Positions 47,601-58,479 of a DNA stretch of 64,000 nucleotides are shown here, piece after piece (within the stretch, counting starts at the first letter, position 1; each line of letters starts with the position of its first letter). Under the pieces are notes generated by a model, which saw nothing but the letters and a program-made list of their open reading frames with translations, ran no database searches and had not been told where the DNA came from. The stretch is from Chlorokybus atmophyticus (lineage: Eukaryota; Streptophyta; Chlorokybophyceae; Chlorokybales; Chlorokybaceae). Location of the stretch: positions 950,468 through 1,014,467 of the forward strand of contig RHPI01003389.1 in assembly GCA_009103225.1 (NCBI GenBank), read 5' to 3'. The position numbers and the translations under genes are program-made.

Positions 47601-47816
47601 GTTGTGTTCTATACAACGCTCAGGCAACCAGCCAACAACCACTCGTCGTCTTAACGCCATTCGCACGTCCAAATGCTTACCTTCAAGGCTTTCTGGAGGA
47701 AGGTAAGCCAGGCATTCGCTCCTCTCCAGAGCGCCGCCCGCCGACGCGGCAGGCGAGGGGTAATTCGCCACATGCCGAGCGAGCACCTCCGCCCGGCGGG
47801 CGGCACGGCCAGCCAT
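44617..47816 (-). CDS. ACX3: Peroxisomal acyl-CoA oxidase, ACX3 class
   Basis: Seven exons with closing phases: 47816-47681, 47205-47054, 46835-46584, 46291-45410, 45339-45055, 44979-44812 and 44721-44617, giving 659 residues. It catalyses the first, FAD-dependent oxidation of acyl-CoA in peroxisomal beta-oxidation, making enoyl-CoA and H2O2. Diagnostic blocks: [124 protein letters not shown], and the C-terminal oxidase domain ending [14 protein letters not shown]. There is no C-terminal PTS1. Near the N-terminus RAEVLARHV (residues 8-16) fits the plant PTS2 variant RA-x5-H[LV]. The order and block set match plant ACX3 (medium-chain) closely. It is the second peroxisomal gene within 8 kb. Confidence 0.93.
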
Positions 47817-48389
47817 CTGCAACAACACCCGGTGCACAACCTCTATTACGAATCAAGCGAAACCTTTTTTCAACAACGCACACAACGACAACCACCCTCC
47901 CGCTGCTGTCGCCACCGCCGCCGCTGCCTGGCTGAAGATAGACACAACGCCAAGGAATTGAGCGGTTAGTTACGCGGTCACATGGTCCAAGCCTAACCGG
48001 AATCTACCTAGCCCCGCAGTGCACTTCGCAGCTTGCATAGGTGAAGAACCTAACCGAAGTGAAGGACTTGACCAACGAGGCTGGCGTCAGTCTTGTGCTG
48101 ATCCGTCACGACTCGAAACTCGCTTTTGCTGTCGTCATCGACCACGGATAAGTTCAAACATAGGCGATCCGACGGACAGGCCGTGTTCCCGCCACATCTG
48201 ATGGTGAGGGTTGCATGCTTCGACGTCCGACGTGGCGGCATGCGCGTGGCCTCATTATGGTGGCCACGACACACAGGCTGTTGGTTAGGGTGGGCCTTAT
48301 TGAATAACGGAGCCTTAACGGGGGGAGACTGTACACATTCGTGTTTTTACAAACCTCTGTATGAAGTTGCTGCATGTCTGCACCACCCG
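47817..48389. other. Upstream region of ACX3 and tRNA
   Basis: 573 bp that should hold the ACX3 promoter and 5' UTR. No other gene is supported. Confidence 0.5.
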
Positions 48390-48461
48390 TCCTGCGTAGT
48401 CTAGTTGGTTAGGATACTCGGCTCTCACCCGAGAGACCCGGGTTCAAGTCCCGGCGCAGGA
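48390..48461 (+). tRNA. tRNA-Glu (anticodon CUC)
   Basis: 72 nt folding as a cloverleaf. Acceptor TCCTGCG pairs with CGCAGGA. The D arm has TAGTCTAGTTGGTTAGGAT (A box). Anticodon stem CTCGG/CCGAG encloses the loop CTCTCAC with anticodon CTC. The T arm is CCCGG-GTTCAAGT-CCCGG (B box). No intron and no encoded CCA. T-runs from 48473 (TTTTGCGTTTTT) serve as a pol III terminator. Confidence 0.96.
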
Positions 48462-50393
48462 AAACTCACGTTTTGCGTTTTTGCTTTGCAAGCAGCCCCA
48501 GCATGGACACATGACCGCTCTGCAGACTCGGCCGAGACGCTGCCGCGCGCCGTGGCCAGCCAGGCCTCCTCCTCCGCAGGGCAGCCAAGGCGGAAGACAA
48601 CCTCCTCGCCGTGTCAAAGAGTCTACCCCACCAGGCAGAGCACAAACCATGAGTTGGTCATGTGTGTTGATACCGCGCTCTTCATATAAAAATTACATAT
48701 AATACACAACATGCTACTCATATACGAGTACATACGGGTGAGCAACGTCCTCTTCATGGCTACATTAAAGCCAAATAGCCATAGCATCGAGAATAACGGA
48801 TGTTTCAATAACTGCTATGTAATCGTAGCGATCACTTAATCGTGTAACTTTACTATGAAGCACTTCGTCTTAAGACGTACCTACAATGCCTCGACTATCT
48901 GCAATTATCTCACACAATCCCATACGGAGAATGCACATGCTTGTTACGAAAGTGGTTACCCATTCAGATATATTGATTGTGTCATGTGATCGCAAACAAC
49001 CTGTTTACATATCGCAATGGGTATTGCTGAGCATTGCTAATTACTAGCGTTGAAAAGCTTAACTGTACTGGCTGTAGTGCAGATTCACACTTCATGGTGC
49101 GGTTAAAATATTAATGATAACTTGACGCGTAAACATTACGCTTTATACGCTACATGCAATAAGTGCAACGTATGCTGTTGATGCTAGTCTCAGCAAGCCC
49201 AGCTTTACCAGCAGAATTTGTTCGACTGTTGACCATGTTTGATGACGCAGTAACTAGAGCGTGTAATCAATTAGCGTTAATTGGTAGAGTGGATCAGTTA
49301 CAACGAGGGTAAGCAGTGGCGGCATGTCTCTGGGGTATGGGGCCTGTCCCGACCTCGTACCACCAAAAATGCGGCCATTTTACCACTAACTGTGCTGCAA
49401 TTGCACCGAATTGCTAGCTATTTTGGGTCGCCGTTGGCAAGCAGTTGCCGCCGAGATAGTTCTCCGCATTTTTTGTGCATCTTTGCAATGATTGGCCAAT
49501 ACGCTGCCTTTTTTAGAAACGGTTGCTGTCACCGTTGCGATCCCATTTAATTAAATTCATGAGTGACCAAATGGTGGCCTAAAGATGCGATTATTCGTTT
49601 AATTGAATCTTAACGTTAAGGTAATTCAGGTTAGCATTGTTTTACTGGCTGTAACCTTGGCATTACTTACTGAATATCTTAGCACGTACCGTGGCATGAA
49701 CGTTACGTTATATACTACGTGTTGTAACACTTAACTGCAGGTTGCTAGCCATATTGCACCATATCGCAGCATATGTGCTTTATATTGCGACACATTGGAA
49801 ATATTATGCATGTGAACTCTGCTTCCGAAGCTTGAGTCAATCTGGAGTCAATGCACGCCCCAATTGCTAGATTGTGCCGAGATGGTTCTTTTAGATGGCG
49901 ACAAATGCCAGGGCAGTTGATGTGTTCCAGTCGGTAATGTTCCGTCATCCGCTATGACTCACGAGCAACACTACGATTTGTCTCGGCATTGCGAATTGTG
50001 GAACGACTGCGATGATATGCTCTCCTCTTGGCAAGATGCACAACATATTGTTGTCACATGAATGCAATGTTGTTCTTTGTGCGGGCATGTACAGTTTTAC
50101 TCTCCTGCTGCTACTTATCGTCCAAGGTATCGACAATCAGTACCCACTGTTGCACCATATGATTTGGCTAATGTCTTCATGTCCCCTTAAACCAAGTGTG
50201 ATAGTAATTACTACCAATGCCATCGATGTAGTCATGGGTCGAAGCGTTCCAGTTACATTGTGTTACACAGCGCATTGTACATTCGCAAGTTGTTGGAGGC
50301 ACATCTCATGGTAATGCACATGTTGTCCCTTGTCAACACGTCAATGGTGCTTCACATCTTATATAACTCGTATAGTTTCACTTCTGGCCAAGT
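48462..50393. other. AT-rich intergenic DNA
   Basis: Lower GC than the gene island, with no supported coding region. It may be the decayed left part of the Helitron or its insertion target; no Helitron 5'-TC end could be fixed. Confidence 0.4.
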
Positions 50394-51158
50394 TCAGTAG
50401 TTGGACATGATTAACGGTCCGTTTATCACTAGGGATGATTTTACACAGCAGAGCCAACATGCCACCTTGTTGCTGAAGTTGTTGAGGGCTATTATCGTCC
50501 AACACTCTCGCTTAATAATACCAGACCTTAGCAGAACAACCATTTGGTTTGATGGCATTCCCACTGTTGGTTCATCTACTACTCGTAGCAATGTGTCTCG
50601 TGCATAGCATTGTAATCCTTTGAACATTGCTGGTGGATCAGCATACACATACGTTTTAACTACTTTGTTGCTATTTCCTTCGCGCAGCACAGTTGAAGTC
50701 ACAGTGGACACCATGTTGCGCGTTGGACATATGTCGCTGCGTGAGCCTTGTGTTCCTCTTTTGATACACATGGATACAGGTGGTGCGTACAACATTCCTA
50801 GTTTAACTGTTGAGTCTGCTCTGTTTCCCATGTTGTTTTCACACAATCGTGGGTTCTTTGATGGTAACGCGTACAGCAAACTGTCAGATTATGTCAAGTT
50901 CCGTATCACACAATCGTTCTCAGTTTTCACATTGTACAAGCCTTATTATTATTTGCTGTTGATGTACTAGATTCGTCAATTGCTTCCCACAATCAGAAAG
51001 TGCCGCGACATTGTTGTGGACGCTAATATTGAAAAGTTCCTCAAACAACGACCTACTGCCACAATCAACGATGCCATCAAAAACGCTGCAACATTTCGTG
51101 TCCCTGGTGACATCATTGGATCTCCGAGTTGGCATCGACAAAAGTTGAGTGAGCTGCT

Positions 51159-51934
51159 GTGTTTGGGCATTGGGGTATGCCTCATCTCTGTGTCACCATG
51201 ATTGCAGATGAAGTGTCCAATACCAAATTCCCTAAGATCATTATTGATTTGCAGAATGTTCTCCACAACGTCTCCACGCAACTCAGTTGGCGCGATGCCC
51301 CTGTGGAGTGCTCACGTTTGTTTCATCATCGGTTCAGCACCTTCTTTGAAGAATACATCATGCAAAAGGATATTCTGAAACGTGTAATGCACTATGTTAT
51401 CAGGTATGAAACACAACACCGTGGATCTTTGCATGCACATGTTATGTTGTGGTTACACCCCGATGATGTTAAACGAGTTGGCAATGAAATCACTGCGTTT
51501 ATCCCCGGAGATTTTGATTTGCAAATCAGCAAATGGTTGTACCAACTGATTCCAAACTGCGAGTTCCTTATAAATATGTTATACGCAAGCAAATGCACAA
51601 GTGTTCTGATGTTGGCATTGGCTGCAGAGTATTTAACAACAAATGCGACATGGGCTTTCCATATCTTGTACAACCAGATTGTCGACCTGAGATCCACACA
51701 AAAATGCGCAGGTACGACTATTACAGACCACGCACTTGTGACCGCAATGTTGTTCCCACACATTTAGTGCTTTTATTGTTGTGGGTTGCTCATTGTAATG
51801 TGTTCCAAGTCAATGACAGTCATTGGAGCAAGTATTTGGTGAAGTACACAACCAAAATGAAACCTTGTGGCACTGTTGATGATACATTTGACGCCAATGC
51901 ACTCGGTTTGCAAGGATTGACTGTTAACGAATAG
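51159..51934 (+). pseudogene. Helitron Rep nuclease domain (broken)
   Basis: Two overlapping frames (to 51767 and 51533-51934) carry the HUH motif (HAHVMLWL, about 51436) and the tyrosine motif YLVKY (about 51832). Both catalytic motifs are recognisable, but in different frames. Confidence 0.8.
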
Positions 51935-52419
51935 CGTATATTGAACACAATGTACTTGTCCAAACCCATTGCTCCAGCTGAAGCTACTTTGATATGTTTG
52001 GATATTCCCTTCATGCTAATGTCGTCCAATGTAAAATATGTTGACACGCGTTTGCCTAACAATCGTTCCTGCATAGTGAACAGTCGTGCACAGACAGTGA
52101 TTGTGCATCCCATTCATCGTATTTGTGTCAGGCCTGACGAGGTGGAAAGAGTAACAATGTACAACTACTTTCGACAGTACATGCACCGAGATGGAGACAC
52201 TATTCCACATGACACTGTGCGTACTTTAAGAGACAGATTGAATACATTCGTTTATGAGTTAGCTGTCCCACGCATCAACAGATTCAACGGATCACCATCC
52301 CGTACACAGCATTGAGAGGTTTTGTTTCAATTGACTTGTTCAGCGGGTTACTTTTCGTTCTGAAGTTAATGTTATTTTTTTGAACAACCAATCACGCACT
52401 TACTTACTATGAAGAATGT

Positions 52420-53920
52420 GTGTTGCGGGGTTTCATTAAAAACACAAACCGCAATTTGTTGACACATGTCACGCGCTATGCCGAACGTCATTTATACAAT
52501 GATGTTAAGATTCACCATATGATGAACGCCATGATGCCGACCACTGATAATGCTATCGATGCCTTGTCTATGGCTGCAGCTGGTCCGACAGACAACGAAA
52601 TTGCACTAAAACCTATTACGCAGTATTCAACAGCAACATCATCCAATCCTGCATCTCCAGCTTCAACTGTGACAACGAACTCAGATGTATCACCTCCTAT
52701 GTTTCAAGGTATATTGAAAGTTGAGGAGTTTGCGTTTGCGAACAATTTGTCTTTGACCAGCCAGCAAGAACGCACTGCAAATAGTATCATTGCAGCCCCG
52801 GTTGGTCTACATGTGATATCTGGTTGTCCAAGAGCAAGCAAAACATTTTTGACCACATTCATCACTCACAAGTTGCGCGTTGCTGGGATACCTGTTTTAC
52901 TCAGTGCTACAACTGGCGCTGCGGCTGAGCTCATTAGCTTCAACTGCACATTGCAACTTCGCAATACCTATCAACGGTTAGCAACTCCGGTTTTTAACTG
53001 CTATGGATGATGCTTACAAACTGTTATGTCACTGTCGAATGTTTATTATTGACGAGTTTTTCATGATGACATCGCGGTTTATTGACTTGGTGTTGCTGCG
53101 CTTACAACAAGTCCATGGATTGGAATTTCTACACACAATTGGCGTTGTATTGGTTAGTGACCACAAGCAACTGCCAGCAGCAGTTTGTGGACACAAAGTC
53201 CAAGATACATCGCAGGTTTGCCACAAATACCATATTACTGCATCACAGAGGTGGCCATTACGTAGGCAACATGTTCTTTCTGTTTCAGTGCGTCACGCTT
53301 CAGACCTTCTGTTTGCTCAATTCATGATTCGGATGCGATCTGGCATACCGAGTTTAACAAGAATCGCACATGCGTTTGGTTGCTATCTGGTCACTTCGGT
53401 GTACTTACAGCAGTTAACAAGTGATGCAACCATATTGTGTTAACATGTACAAGACACACTGGCTTTCAACATGATTGTGAAACAACGTTTTGCAGCAAAT
53501 GCCATTGTGCCAATACAAATTACTTCTAATGCAGTGAATGTGCCCGAATTGTACAACTGAATTCACACGCCCAAGTTCAACTTATTACCTTCAGTCGCCA
53601 AGGGAGCAAAGGTGTTATTTTTGGAAAACGTTTCATTGCAGGATGGTGTAGCCAATGGGTCTTTGGGAACAGTGACGCAGTTCAGCTACTACAAAGGTAA
53701 AGTGAGTAGTATATAAGTTACATTTGATCACTTGGCAGAATCCATGTGGATGCGCCGAACAATACAGCAAACAACAACATTTCAAGGCAAAACGTACTAC
53801 AAAGCTGTGTTTCCTTTGCAGCTAGCGTGCGCAATAACGTTGCACAAGTCTAAAAGTGCAACGCTACAATCAACCACTGTGGTCCACATGCAGGAAGCTT
53901 TTGCTCTTGGATTGTAGTAT
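52420..53920 (+). pseudogene. Helitron PIF1-like helicase domain (broken)
   Basis: Starts within a linker, then LTSQQERTANSIIAAPVGLH and Walker A SGCPRASKTF, in which the Gly before Lys is Ser and another Gly is Arg. A frame change near 53000 precedes Walker B (IIDEFFMM). Another separates the central helicase part from the C-terminal HKSKSATLQSTTVVH. Confidence 0.82.
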
Positions 53921-53950
53921 GTAGCGTTGTAACGTGTGACAAACAGGGCC

Positions 53951-54417
53951 TATTTACGGTTGACGCATTTGCTGCGCCCTGAAGATGACGCCCGTTCCTG
54001 GAGATTGACGTTGATAACCGGTAAGTCCGGTAAGTGTTGCGCAATGGTGTGACATTTGTTGTGCATTATATTGGCGATGTTGTACGATGTTGCACAATGT
54101 TGTTTAATATCAATGCATATTGCATGATATTTGAGCATGTACGAACGATGTTGCACAACATTGCATTATATGGTTCTATGTTTGACGACATTTGACCATA
54201 TCGCGTAACATGAACTGCATTTCATGACCACACTGTACACATCATACGGTTTGTTGACATGGCAAATTTAGTTGATTGCCGTATCACCCATCATCCAACC
54301 AAACTTTGTATGTAATCATCTCCTCAATCCCATCATCTCTTCTCACCAATCGCATCGCGGCATGGCTTAGCACGTGGTGCTCTGCCGATGCAGACCCTTT
54401 TCCTTGCCACGCAAATA
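53951..54417. other. AT-rich spacer
   Basis: Repeated TTGCACAA/TGTTGTAC-like short motifs (about 54040-54190); no gene seen. Confidence 0.35.
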
Positions 54418-56822
54418 TGTTGAGATGCGTTGACAAACCTACACATGCACATGTGTGCACGCCACCCAACACCAACGCCAAGAGGCTGCAACAACAAGAC
54501 TAAGACTAAGACCATCTATTGCCATCATGTCCGCGGGTTTTATACCCGCCAGAAATACACCTGTCTACTCTAGAAGCCACCACGTTTGCTACACTTATTT
54601 GAATGCTGCGTTCTAAGAGGCATCTTGTAGCTACTTTCAAGGGCTATCTACTAAGCTCTAGAACGTTCAAATCGGTGCAGTAATCACCGAGTTATGACGA
54701 TTCTTGTGCAGGTCTGGAAGTCGCCAGACTCCGGACTCGAGTCCGCGCCTGGAACTCTCGACTCGAGTCCTCGCCTAGAGCGTTCTCGCGGCCATTCCTA
54801 TTCAAAGGGCAAGCTGACCGTTCGCCTGGATGTAGGAATATCTTCAACACTCCCACGCGGGCAGCTTGGCCTTCAACACTTCTCCCGTTTTAAACTCATG
54901 CATCGCTAGCTCTCATGCTAGCCTTGCCTCTCTTCTTGTGTACGATTGCGACGAAGCCTTTGACCTTGTCTTCCTCCAGCTCCTCCATGCTTCCCATGAG
55001 CGCCTGGAACCGGTTCTCCTTTAAAGATGTGTCCTCCACAGCAACTTGAGCTTTTGAGACGTCCTCTCGCATCTTGCTCCCATGCTGCACTTGCTCCTTG
55101 TCGCCCTGTGCCTGCTGCACCTGTCCTCGTGAGACAGCAACTCTAGCTCTAGTGGTAGCCCTTGGCTCTTCCTTAGCCACCTTGCTCTCCACCACTTGCT
55201 TGTAACTCTTTACAGCTCCCACGAGCTCCGAGCTTGTCCGCTTCCTAGCAACCTTCAGTGCCTCCTTGTTGCTCAAACCTTGTGGTGTCTTGCAATCTTT
55301 CTCAACCACCCTTGTCTTTGCGACAACCTTGTGTGCGATGTCCTCCTCTTCAACGTGGTAGAGCCCACCCTTGTTGATGCCTACCACATGTGTGACGTCC
55401 CCAAGAACTATCCTACCCTTGTCCGCATCAAACACAGCCCTAGCAGCAACCCTTGTGGCTACACGTACTGAGAGCAAGCTAGCAGATGCACCTGGCACAT
55501 ACAGTACATCTTAAAGCACAATGTTTCTCACGGCACTACCAACTTTGCACCTCAAGTTGACGTTGCCCTTTGCAACAGCATTCAGCATCTTCATGTTGCC
55601 AAAGTCCACCGTGACAGGCTCAGTCAAAGGAGTGAGGTTGGCGAGCTTGCTCCTATCGCTTGTGAGATGCCTGTTCGCTCCCGTGTCCAGCACCCACCCA
55701 GGATACTCCGCTCCCTCATTCGATGCATGGAAAGCAACCGCTCGATGCTCACCATCAGCCTTCTTTAACTTGGGACACTTCATCTTGATGTGACCACGCT
55801 CCCCGCAGTGCCAACACTCCACGTTGATGCCTCGAACGCCCTTCCTCACATGATGCTTCGATGATGATGTGAATGCCATAGTGCCTCCAAGTGCTCCTTC
55901 TCCATCATCATCCTTCTTCCTCAAGCGCTGCTTCTCTTTAAGAAGCCTAGGTGTCACTCCATATAGCGACAAGTCCTCTGTCCCGGACTCCAAGATAGTG
56001 ACCACCACTCTATACTCCTTAGGCAATCCCAAAAGCACAGCCCACACTACCTCAACTTCCTTGACTTCATGGCCGACGCCCACCAAGTCCTTCCACAACG
56101 CCTTTGCTCGCGCAATGAACTTGACAATAGGCTCTCCGCTTTCCTTCCGCAACGAGTTGAGCTCTTGCCACAACTGCAACCTCCTTGCCATGTTGCGCGC
56201 CTTGAAGTGGCTCTCCAACTTCGTTCAAAACTCCCTTGCACTTTTGCACTCCTTCACCAGCACTAGGTGATGATCCGCCATGTGCAAGCCAATCAGCGAC
56301 AGTGCCTTCTTCCCTTGCGCGATCCAAATACTCGCCTCGCCTACAGGGACTGTCTCCGCCAGGTCTACATACTTCCACAACTCCTTGTGGGCCAGTAGCA
56401 GCTCCATTTTCACGCTCCATATGTTGTAGTTGTCAACGTCTAGTGGTCAATCGTGAACTTGATGCCGTCCATGCTTGTGACCTCCGTTGCCTCTTGCAAC
56501 CTACCCATTAAGCAAGCACCTACTCACACGATAACAACTCACAACACCCTACACAAGCATGTGTGGGCCCATAACCTATTGAGATGCGTTGACAAACCTA
56601 CACATGCACATGTGTGCACGCCACCCAACACTAATGCCAAGAGGCTGCATCAACAAGACTAAGACTAAGACCATCTATTGCCATCATGTCCGCGGGTTTT
56701 ATACCCGCCAAGAATACACCTGTCTACTCTAAAAGCCACCACGTTCCCTACACTTATTTGAATGCTGCGTTTTAAAAAGCATCTTGTAGCTACTCTCAAG
56801 GGCCATCTACTAAGCTCTAGAA
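54418..56822 (-). mobile_element. Gag-only copia-like element (TR-GAG type)
   Basis: The left LTR (54418-54849, 432 bp, TGTTGAGATG...CTTCAACA) is repeated at 56577-56822, but only the 245 bp next to the PBS remain. The internal 1.7 kb encodes gag, a CCHC knuckle and a protease-like segment, then an unrelated Lys/Glu-rich tail. Integrase, RT and RNase H are absent. The PBS (TGGGCCCATAACC, 56564-56576) and polypurine tract (54850-54859) match those of the copia elements. AAATA occurs beside both outer ends (54413-54417 and about 56822-56826) and might be a TSD despite the truncated right LTR. I infer a non-autonomous gag-carrying element mobilised by copia relatives. Confidence 0.8.
54896..56413 (-). 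pseudogene. Gag and protease-like remnant of TR-GAG element
   Basis: From the right: gag start region (ELLLAHKELWKYVDLAE), a TGA at about 56223, then SHFKARNMARRLQLWQELN, knuckle CWHCGERGHIKMKC (about 55790), protease-like VLDTGANRHLTSDRSKL (about 55690) and NLRCKVGSAVRNIVL. After a stop near 55511 the frame resumes with ASLLSVRVATRVAA and a 140-residue Lys/Glu/Val-rich segment ending at 54896. Confidence 0.75.
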
Positions 56823-56902
56823 AATATACTTTGGCAGTATATCTAACGCTGCTATATATGTAGATACCAGATAGACTTTAAGTCGCAGGGCACTGTGCAT
56901 AC

Positions 56903-58013
56903 ATGCCTGTCGCATCACCTGCCTCAGACCCCTGCCCATTGCACCTGGTTGATAGCATGGACTTTGACGGGAACGACCTGTTCGAGAGGCTCCACGCTCA
57001 AACTTATAATAACGAACCTGGCTCTAAGCGTCCACGTACCAGTAGCTCTGGAGGTGATGCGCTTGGTCGTCCGCTGACAGCAAAGCAACTGGTAGCATGT
57101 GACTCAGCAGGTATCACTCCTGACAAGCTGGAGGGACTATTCACCAAGTTAGAGGCCAATAAATTGATTCGCCCTGCCAAGGAGAGAGCTCAAGAGTTTC
57201 GCATTAACCATGGAGACTTTATTGCAACTGGTGAGAGGCGGTTAATGTATACTTACACACTGTGGTGCATGTGTTAACTGATGCATGTATGTGCAGGAAC
57301 ATGCATCTACTACCTCAGAAAGCTCGGCATCGACATTTCTGATGACCTGAAGCGCCAAGTAGCTTACAAGCTGTGGGACACTCTGATGCGCAAGGACAAC
57401 CCAGATTTCCCTGATAATGCAGAGCCAATTTACGCTAATCAGGTATGTATCAATGTGACACTTGATCATTGGCCAAAGCACCTTTAGTTAATAGATGTTT
57501 AACAGGTGTTCGAGCTGGTGCACGTTCGCAAAGTTGGCAACGGGGAGACAGCGCGTTTTGTGTCGCAAGGAAAGGCAGAAAAAGTCATTGAGCAGATCAA
57601 TAAAGCAGACCCAAGGGAAGCTCCAGTAGCAAATGCTGATGCCAATGAGGTGTGTTGTTATCCAAGTTGATGATTGGATTACTGTGCTTGCCAGGATTGG
57701 TCGCCATGATATGAGTGTGCTATGGTTGCGTAGCAGAAGTTCCAACAACAGTGGACACATCAAGCCAGCACCCATGCAATCACTCCATCTTTTGTTACAC
57801 TTCTGTTTTTTCATTCTCTCCCTTGCTTCTTATCCTTTGCCCGTTGTCTTGTTTTCTTGCTTCTACATCTGCTACGCATGTATGTCAACATTGTTCAACA
57901 TCAATCTCGGATGTATATTGCAGCATTCATAGTAACATTTATTTTTGCAGGCAAACGATGAGGTACAAATGATCCTGCGATCCTCCGGCAAGAAACAGCA
58001 TCAATCAAGCCAA
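56903..58013 (+). pseudogene. Spliced gene of unknown function, truncated by copia 2
   Basis: Exons 56903-57230, 57297-57442, 57506-57649 and 57951-58013+ keep frame. The start MPVASPASDPCPLHL is followed by an acidic stretch and NNEPGSKRPRTSSSGGD, which looks like a nuclear signal. A helical domain (LTAKQLVACDSAGITPDKLEGLF...) follows, then CIYYLRKLGIDISDDLKRQVAYKLWDTLMR and VFELVHVRKVGNGETARFVS. I recognise no family. The last exon runs into the copia 2 LTR, whose TGTTGA gives an immediate stop, so the 3' end is lost or displaced. It could be passenger cargo of a transposon or a host gene. Confidence 0.6.
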
Positions 58014-58437
58014 TGTTGAAGGACTAGCATGCACATGTGGTTGAGGCAAGCATGGACACACAGAGACAGAGTTACCGCCACCAGAGCATACACAAGTCAC
58101 ATCACATTCAACTATTACAAGTTGTCCACTAGTTCTTATACCAGCCAGTTACACACACGTCTACGTTTGCAAGCACTGCATAACTATACTCAGCCTTTTT
58201 ACGCGCTCTAAGCCGCGTTGTCTTGTTTACAACTAGAGCTTTCCAACAAGCTCTTACACGCCTAATATGAGTAAGTATACGCGGAGATACGAAGCAGTTA
58301 GTAAGGCACCAGTCTGGAGTCCGGAGTCTGGTCCGACGACGCCATCTTGCTAAGTCCGGACCTAATGCTCGTCCTTACGACCTTCCACTCCTGTGTGGAG
58401 GGTCGATGCTGATCGTATGTAGGAACGACTCTTAACA
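58014..58437 (-). repeat. 3' LTR of copia 2
   Basis: 424 bp, differing from the copia 1 LTRs at scattered positions (for example ATGTGGTTGAG for ATGTAGCTGAG and GGAACGACTCTTAACA at its end). Confidence 0.88.
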
Positions 58438-58479
58438 CTCCCACGCGAGCAGCTTGACCTCCAACGCTTGCTCCTGCAG

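Larger units (their letters stand above)
50394..53950 (+). mobile_element. Decayed Helitron (Rep/helicase)
   Basis: The plus strand carries broken pieces in Helitron order. 50790-51170: FPMLFSHNRGFFDGNAY...LSDYVKFRI and IIGSPSWHRQKLSELL, the Helitron-like N domain. 51160-51500: GMPHLCVTMIADE and QHRGSLHAHVMLWLHPDD, the HUH metal-binding motif of Rep. 51815-51870: HWSKYLVKYTTKM, the Y-x2-K-Y catalytic tyrosine motif. 52745-53450: a PIF1-like helicase with Walker A reading GCPRASKT, Walker B FIIDEF and SDHKQLPA. 53830-53910: the late motif ITLHKSKSATL. Helitrons transpose as rolling circles. At least three frame changes and a degraded Walker A show it is inactive. Confidence 0.85.
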
